Origin: Ceratodon purpureus
Lineage: Eukaryota; Streptophyta; Bryopsida; Pseudoditrichales; Ditrichaceae
Length of the DNA stretch: 64,000 nt
Direction: 5' to 3'
NCBI GenBank assembly: GCA_014871385.1
Contig: CM026430.1
Coordinates: 5,063,040 to 5,127,039 of the forward strand
Positions 57,301 to 64,000 of the stretch are shown here, piece after piece; positions within the stretch are counted from its first letter, which is position 1; each line of letters begins with the position of its first letter. The notes beneath the pieces are model-generated. The model ran no database searches. It was not told the DNA's origin and saw nothing but the letters and a program-made list of their open reading frames with translations. A program made the translations under genes and the position numbers.

Positions 57301-60300
57301 AAGAAAACCTGAGAGGCAAATGCGTTGAAGGTGATTATAGGTCCAGCAATATACAAGGGTGCATAAAGGAGGTATGCTAAATAAGCGACAAGATTGTACT
57401 GAGCTTCAGACACTGGCTTCTCCTGAAAACACAGAGAGTAAGAATTAATTAGTAACCGATACACATGAGCAAAGCTCCTGGTTACACCTGATTCTGCTTC
57501 GAACATTTAAATATTTTGCTTTTGCGTCCCTCAAAGATTCTGATACTATTCTGTTGAGAACATAACAGATGACGAAAGAGAAACTTGTTCTGCTGTCCAT
57601 TACCCAGACATATGAGAAAGTCCGAACAATAGAAAGCAAAAAGCAGAAAGAATATTATATGAAATAGAAGCTCAGAAATATCATTCAAGAGTGGCGCGTA
57701 GGTGATGATCAACAGAAAGCTTTCTACTTACTTGCCGTGATAAATAACAAGCAGCCCCCTCAGTTCCAGATGCTTCAAGTGTGCACAGGTCACATTTTCG
57801 CGTATGATTCTGTATAAAAATCCATATTTGCAGGTAGAGTTAGTTTTGCAGTACATTTACAATATATTCATTCACCTTTCAAAACAGTTCTTGAACAAAA
57901 AAAATATTAAAATAATTTCATAAATAACGTTTAATGTACCTCAATTACCGCCTACATGTGAAGGGTTAAGCTTCTACGAAATAACCTCTGTGAAAATAAA
58001 ATGCATGAAAGGTATAGGATTTACTAGTCATCGGTATACTTATTGGGCAATTTCTCTTTCACGTGAGCATCAAAATTTAAGCTCACATGAGAGAGACAAC
58101 AAAAATTTAGCTGGATTACGAGACGTGTAACACTCTCTCTGTAAGGAGAATTACATGACTCCTAAATCAAGCAAAGGAGGGGCACTGCAACCAACCTCCC
58201 AGTTCATGGATGAAGGACGAAGAGAGGACAGACCTCCCAATTGACAGTCGAAGGTCGAGAAATTCGCGCCCAATGATAGTCAAGGCCAAAGCTAAGCATT
58301 CGCAACATCACTGCAAGCACTCCCATCCAGAATGATCAGACCTTCCAAATATGCATGTTCTCATTCACTGGTAGCACCACACAAAGACATCTCTACAACA
58401 ACCACTCTAGTTTCCTCAATCACTCGTAAACTTAGAACTGCAAGTCAGTCAGAAACAAACGAAGGACGAAAAAGCTCTAGAGAAGTCAAATTAATCACAA
58501 TGACCAGAGAACATTGTTGTCCTCACTACCATCACCTCCGAACAGCAAAAGAAAGACTGCGTCTAAGAAATACTCAACCACAGAAAACTTGATCAGAGGG
58601 ATTATATCATACCCATGTTGAAGTTGATATGCCATCGCAATTCACCTCTGTGCTGATCTAAGAAGGCAAACTGCTCCCTGCAACATCAAATCTTAAACCT
58701 CATTGTATCGAAGTATGTCTTACATTCTGAAAGCACGTGTTAACCTTCAAAGCATCACTGATCAACACTGCGCTTACGAAGCGATTTGGACTTAAAGACC
58801 ATAAAAATGAGGATAAGCAATCTGTACGAGCTTGCAGAAAATCCTCACCCAAAAGACGCAAATTTGTAACCCGAGTACACACGGTTGCTGATAAGAAACG
58901 TAAGGTTGTATATCCAAAGAAGATAAGGAAATGCTGATTTCCCTGCAAAACTCTGCTCACAGGTTTGATAGGTCAGATTCGTGACACAATCTCGGTGATA
59001 AATTTTACTCAAACCTTGAATTACTAATGCTAGTTTAGAATGAAGGTTGAAGCTTCTACAAAGTGATATAAAGGTATAACTCGTACTTAACAGCTTCTAC
59101 ACTATCTGAAACAAACAGAGTGCACGAAGTAAAGAGGTAGAGAAAGAGGAGCACCTTTGTAAGCAAATAGTTACCAAGAGTAATCGCCAGTATGAAGAGA
59201 ACGCTGTCAAGCCACACAACCAAGTAAAGAGAGCTCGTCAGTAACTGGGAAAGAATGCCAAATCTCATTATTTCACCCAGAAAACCGCGTCCAAAATGAA
59301 CTAGTATCAGCATCAATCTGAACAAATGCCCCAAGATGCATATAGTTTCTTGGAGGACATATTCTTGTATGTTTGTCAGCACTAAAAATTCACTAAGTTC
59401 CCTTCGCTGAGTCTCCCTACATTACTCTCCTGAGCACATGTTGACATCATCTATCCACATACTCATGTCTGATAATAGATTCCTCAAATATGTGAACCAA
59501 AATACAAATGCGAGAGAACTACAGAACCTAATGTCCGTTGTATTAAAAGACAACAATAGCAGGTGCTTGGAAGTACCAGTTTCCGTGTAGATAGATCACA
59601 TATACTAATGACGCCATAAGCCAAAACCTCGCCATCCCTCTGCCCTTCAAGCCCAAACTCGACCTCAAGCAAGCTCCCAGAATCGAGAAGGCAGCCATGA
59701 CTCCCATTAAAGCTGGCAAACCAGAACGGAAGTTTCTCCACTGAGTGTCGGAGAGATCCTGATCCATACATCAAAAGATTCCATCGGTCATGGACACGTC
59801 TAAACTATCCAGAGAATCACAATCTCGTCAGGAAAATACGTAAGATATCTCCTGCAAGAACCTGAGACTAATGGAGGAGAAACTTCACATGTCATCATCA
59901 CAAAAAACACACCATGAAAGAACCTGCTCACACTTTTCAACAGAAAATAAAACAAAATTCAGACCAGCGTGAGGAGGAAAAGACACGACACCGAGCAAAC
60001 CTACCATCATCCGTCCACCGATCCAACCTGGTCTTAGTCCACGCAGCCATCCTGCCTTGGCGCCAGTGGAATACTCTGCATTCACTCACACAACATCAAT
60101 GAGCACATCTTACGTGAGCTTTAAAACCTAATGGCAACTCGGATCAAAATCTGTTCTCCCATTCCCATACTTACTTATACACACCAAGCAGTACGTCTTG
60201 AGGCAGTAAAATATAGATAAAAGAACCAGCTATTGAAAAATCAACCGCAGATTATACACTCCTCAGGAACACGAGTAGCTTGAATCAGAACCCCAGAGGT

Positions 60301-60706
60301 AACTGCTAGTAATTCCCAATTAAAAACCTTAAACCCTGAACCTCATGTCACTGCCATCGCAATAATCTGCTAAATTATTTGGATCGATCAACAATCGGCA
60401 AACAGGAAAGCCCCTGTTCTACCGAACAATCGAAGACCTATCTGAATCCACTCCGAGATCGATCACCACTAAAACCATATAAACGTAGTTCTAACACTTG
60501 CAGCTCATCCACAATAAAAGGAAACTCAACATTTCATGATATCAAATGCAGCTACGGACATAGTAAATTGAGCAACGAACAAACGAACCATTTGAGGTCG
60601 CAGAGCTGCGCCAGACCACAAAACCTTCGTACACGATCGCATACGCAATGCACAAGTAGAGCTCCAGCCCCCGCCATGACGTCCCTTGCTTCCGAGCCAC
60701 CACCAT
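54336..60706 (-). CDS. GUP1-like membrane-bound O-acyltransferase (MBOAT)
   Basis: At least 16 exons on the minus strand. ATG is at 60706, with [20 protein letters not shown], then 60075-60005, 59758-59577 and 59203-59155. Further exons lie near 58942, 58680, 58309, 57807, 57424, 57123, 56822, 56512, 56358, 56053, 55720, 55489, 54990 and 54760, and the last is 54419-54336. Landmarks are [12 protein letters not shown] joined to [74 protein letters not shown], and [10 protein letters not shown] with the MBOAT active-site His. The family is polytopic in the ER; yeast Gup1 remodels GPI-anchor lipids, and the plant substrate is unsettled. The phase between 59155 and 58942 does not close in my model, so a small exon or different border is likely there. 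Otherwise the gene looks intact. Confidence 0.9.
55046..55147. mobile_element. Stowaway-like MITE, nearly perfect hairpin
   Basis: About 102 bp, starting CTCCCTCTGTCCCATAATGA and ending with its inverted copy, flanked by TA on both sides. The CTCCCT..GTCCC terminus with TA duplication is typical of Stowaway (Tc1/mariner-derived) elements. It lies in an intron of the MBOAT gene. The arms still pair almost perfectly, so it is probably young. Confidence 0.9.
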
Positions 60707-61162
60707 GTCGATCAAACCGACTCACAACAACCAGCTCAACCCTCCCATCCACAAACGAAAAACCCCCGAAAGACTTGAATCCTCCCTCCGAACGAACTGC
60801 CTGCACCAATCTGAAGATCCTCCGACCTTCAAATGAATGATTCTCTTGATGAACCAAAACCCTCCCAAACTGAAAAATATCCCATCCACCAAAACCCAAA
60901 AAAATCTGTCAAAGCCCAGAAAAACCCACAACTGACATGATCCACAAGCTTCGAAGCGGGTTTCTGCTGCAATCCGAGGGTGGTTCGATTTCCCAAATTG
61001 TTGTGTGAAATCGGAGCTCAGATTGTCGAACTCTGCAAACGAAGCTCATGCGGAGCAAGGTGATGTTCTCCTGTGGGAACGAGCATGGGAACAGATGAGA
61101 CCACAGAGGCATCGGGAACGGACTTGGGAACTACAGTAGGGAACATGGATGGGGAACGGGAA
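60707..61162 (-). promoter_or_regulatory. 5' region of the MBOAT gene
   Basis: Presumed 5' UTR and promoter. 61070-61160 has about seven GGGAAC words at short irregular spacing on the plus strand. No other signal was recognised. Confidence 0.4.
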
Positions 61163-61598
61163 TGTTTCCAAGTCACAGCAGTTGTTTAGGCATTTAAGGT
61201 AGAACCATCTAAAACCGACCAGTTAAGGTTTGAGCATGTGTTTTTGAGGCGACGAATTTGATGAGGATTTTTTATCTGTGGAGACATAAGTTTATTCTTG
61301 AATGCAAAAGAATTTGGAATTTCACACCCAATATTGAAATAGTTACAAATTTTATAAGTGAAAAGTTGAAAACCACCCATAACTAATATGTAGGCCAACC
61401 TAAAACCGACCACCATGACACCAAAACTTGATCACCAGAATATTTCCATATGATTTCCTTTCTACCAATCATGCTTGATACTTTCTTCTAGATCTCTCAA
61501 GATTTTAGATCTGACAGAAGGTTGGAATTGGAGAAGACTGCTCGGTTATGGGGACCCGGTCACCTTAGTCATGTTTTCTTGAGTTTCGATTCCATCAG
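61163..61598 (-). pseudogene. Copy of an MBOAT exon piece, split by an insertion
   Basis: 61163-61196 and 61568-61598 together match 56290-56355, the exon encoding [21 protein letters not shown], with two substitutions seen. The copy is about 65 bp long and lies 4.9 kb upstream of its source. It is too short to be functional. Confidence 0.8.
61197..61564. mobile_element. MITE-like 368-bp insertion with TTA duplication
   Basis: The insertion splits the exon copy exactly between GCATTTA and GTCATG and is flanked by TTA on both sides. Its ends are imperfect inverted repeats: GGT near the tip, then AACCGACCAG on the left and AACCGAGCAG on the right in reverse complement. A TTA duplication suits Tourist-like (PIF/Harbinger) MITEs. 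No coding content. Confidence 0.65.
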
Positions 61599-64000
61599 GC
61601 TTGGGAATTAGTCCTCCACAGTTACTGTTGCGAGGGGCACCCCGTTACATCATCCAAACATCCGCCTTGACGCCATCTAAACAAAAAATATTGTAACCGC
61701 CTCGCCGCAACTTGAGTGTCTCAGACTTACAAATGGAATCATCGCCGAACCTATCCCTTCAGTTTATCCGGATTAGCACAAACGTCAACGGAAGCCAGAA
61801 TTTGAGGAATGCTTCACCACAGTCATCGTCGATGGGGCCTTGTCCTCCGAGGACCCGCATTCAAACGTGCATCGTCCACCGCGTGAACAAGATCAGGCTG
61901 AAAGTTTCTCTCATCACCGACCCTGGTTAGCCCCGTGAAGTCCCACCGATCACGTCAAAGCTGCTCCGTCTGCAGCACCGATCGATCATGATTCATGAGT
62001 ACTCATGTAAGAGATAGTCCTGGTGGATACTTCACTAATGAACATGGGAGTCTGTACCTCATGATTAGCCGGCTCATAAGCTGGCTCTCGTGTCTGGTGA
62101 CGCCTAAGTCAAGCCCAACTTGTCTTATGACTGGGTCCCATGACGAGTCGGGGAAGTCAGTCACATGGAACATACAAAGGGAATATGAAAAAAGCTCCTT
62201 GTGAGTGTCTGGCTTGGGCGACTCACGGAAGAATTTAAAGCGCCTAGTACAAGAAAGACTGATCGAAGTCTGAGGCGAGTAGGTGACTAGAATTTAGTTC
62301 CGTAAGGAGGAGAGGCGGGGGCAGAGAAGAGCACCGAGGAGGGTTACGTTATTATGGCTAGATTTTAAACAAGAGCTTGCGGATTCAATTGATGAGTATC
62401 ACCGTCCAGGTTGGTAATCCAGTCTGATTTTACTTTATTGCTTCCCGGGTATGTGTTGCATTATCTGGATTGTTAATTGTGCCATGGAAGGTGAAGTCCT
62501 GTACCATTTGATCAAGCGTAGATAGATAGTTCCTCGGATAGTTCCATCTTCATATATTGGTTAACTTCCATCTTCATATATTGGGAATCTTGAAGTTTTT
62601 AGTTGCTGGAGCCAATTAAATTGAAATGAGACTCTGGAAGTGAGTGCTAGCTTGTGTACTTCCTAAGGTTGCAGTTTGGCGAAATGAACTCACAATAAAC
62701 AATCTGAAAGCACCTGCATTCTTTTGTTTCCATTTGTTGAATATATAGTTTTTCATCAAAAGACGATCAGAACGTTTGTTTGAGTTCCTCCGGGGTACCG
62801 TAGGGTGTTTCTTGATGTTTTCCCAAGAGGTATAACCATATATCAAGGAGTATATCCAGCACAAGTAGGTCACAGAGAGGTATCCCCGGCTGGGGTTAGG
62901 ATGCGGTTACGGACTCACTTCAATGGTTCCATCATTGAAACCGAAGTTTCACGCACGTGAAGACTGTTAAAATTGTCGGTGTAGTACCGAATATCGGTGT
63001 TTGGTGTCAGTTTAGGGTGGGGCTGTCGTCATGTGCTTCACTCTAGATTCCTGTGCATAGGCTGCATTAATCATTAAGAGTGGGTGAAAGTTTAGTCTCG
63101 CAGAGGATCCCCGATTGAGATTGCTACAGTGCACTTCCTGAAACTTGGCCGGTGAAGGAACCGCCGCCTTGTCTCGAAGTTGCTCGCTCTAATGAGAGAT
63201 TAGGCAGCTAGGTTACAAAATCTGTAATTAAGAGAGATCATGAGAGAGATAAATTTAGGGTCGTGAAGGATTGAGATTCAACAGGACTTCCGGAGCCGCT
63301 ATCGAGCCCTGGGTTGAACTCTTCTTTTTCTTATCACTTCACAAAGTGCAGGTGATCACTAGACTGAGCATCAAGATTGTACGATGCATGCATACATAAC
63401 TCCCTCGATACGACACTTCCCCTGGGTTATTACCATCAGGAAGAAGATCCAGCACAAGTGGGTCACAAAGTGGTATTAAGATACCCTTCAAATGACTTAC
63501 TACAATGGCTCCACTGTAGCAAGCGATGGTCGAATATGTAATTCATAAGGTGTTTGGTGTACATAACAAGTAAGGCTGTCTACAAATGCTTCACTCTGGA
63601 CTCTTGTGCACAAGCTATATTAATCACCTGAAGTGGGTCGAACTAAACGGTCTCGGATTCAGACATCCGCGTTTCGTTCCAGTGCACGAATTTCCTTCAG
63701 GAGATTAAACTGCTTGGCTTGAATTAATCACTATCACCAAGAAGCCCCTGTGGCTCTCAATCTACGAGTCAGGCGCTAGGCCCAGTTGAACGACTAATGA
63801 TGTGGTGTAACTAAGTTAAACTCGACTTAGCATTCTGATGTAGGGGAAGTACAATGTTTTCTTCGCATAAGTAGAGTACCACTCTGGATAGATCATGTAC
63901 ATATTTGATCCTTCTATTCAAGATCTAAGGTAAAACCTCTCTGACAACTCAAGGCAATGCGAAGGAATAAATCACTTAAATCGAGCGTGCTTTGAATCAT
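61599..64000. other. No gene seen; diverged duplication at 62858-63100 and 63450-63650
   Basis: CCAGCACAAGTAGGTCACA near 62857 and CCAGCACAAGTGGGTCACA near 63449 start two diverged copies of about 200 bp. Both later contain ATGCTTCACTCT-like and GTGCATAGGCT/GTGCACAAGCT words. The unit is about 590 bp apart and may be part of an unrecognised repeat. No protein-coding exon is supported. Confidence 0.5.

Overview
The window is nuclear DNA from a land plant. The evidence is GT-AG introns of about 80-450 bp, an ABI3/VP1 transcription factor with recognisable B1, B2 and B3 regions, a GUP1-like MBOAT acyltransferase gene, captured DGAT1 and NOP58 exons, REM-type B3 domains, a plant-type LINE and a Stowaway-like MITE. 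The species cannot be fixed from the sequence. I lean towards a repeat-rich non-flowering plant, but that is a guess.

Positions 1-43500 are a GC-rich, transposon-rich block with nested insertions. A plus-strand multi-exon gene of unknown function (2-19637) carries a 16.8 kb terminal-inverted-repeat (TIR) element (2094-18914) in its fourth intron. That element holds in-frame NOP58 and DGAT1 exon fragments, an unrecognised split gene, and about 5.4 kb of tandem repeats with a 149-bp period. A second plus-strand gene with two B3 domains (24023-39664) is split in its first intron by a different 14.4 kb TIR element (24421-38861). This second element is the most unusual object here. It carries an intact three-exon gene for a protein of about 1471 residues with a RING-like finger, a coiled coil, a long low-complexity linker and a pre-SET/SET/post-SET methyltransferase module. 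Convergent to it lies a two-exon DDE-like transposase gene broken by one nonsense codon. Its non-coding DNA is packed with GTAC motifs, which also occur in its TIRs.

Positions 43880-47840 are a decayed L1-type LINE with a poly(A) tail. From about 48000 rightwards the window looks like ordinary host euchromatin: a nine-exon ABI3/VP1 gene (48846-52044, plus), a tail-to-tail overlapping STIG1-like cysteine-rich secreted-protein gene with two compensating frameshifts (51743-52922, minus), and a GUP1-type MBOAT gene with many exons (54336-60706, minus) that has a Stowaway-like MITE in an intron. Beyond it is a small exon copy split by another MITE-like insertion, then about 2.4 kb with no convincing gene.

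All exon models were assembled by hand from splice-site and reading-frame agreement. No alignment or database search was run.
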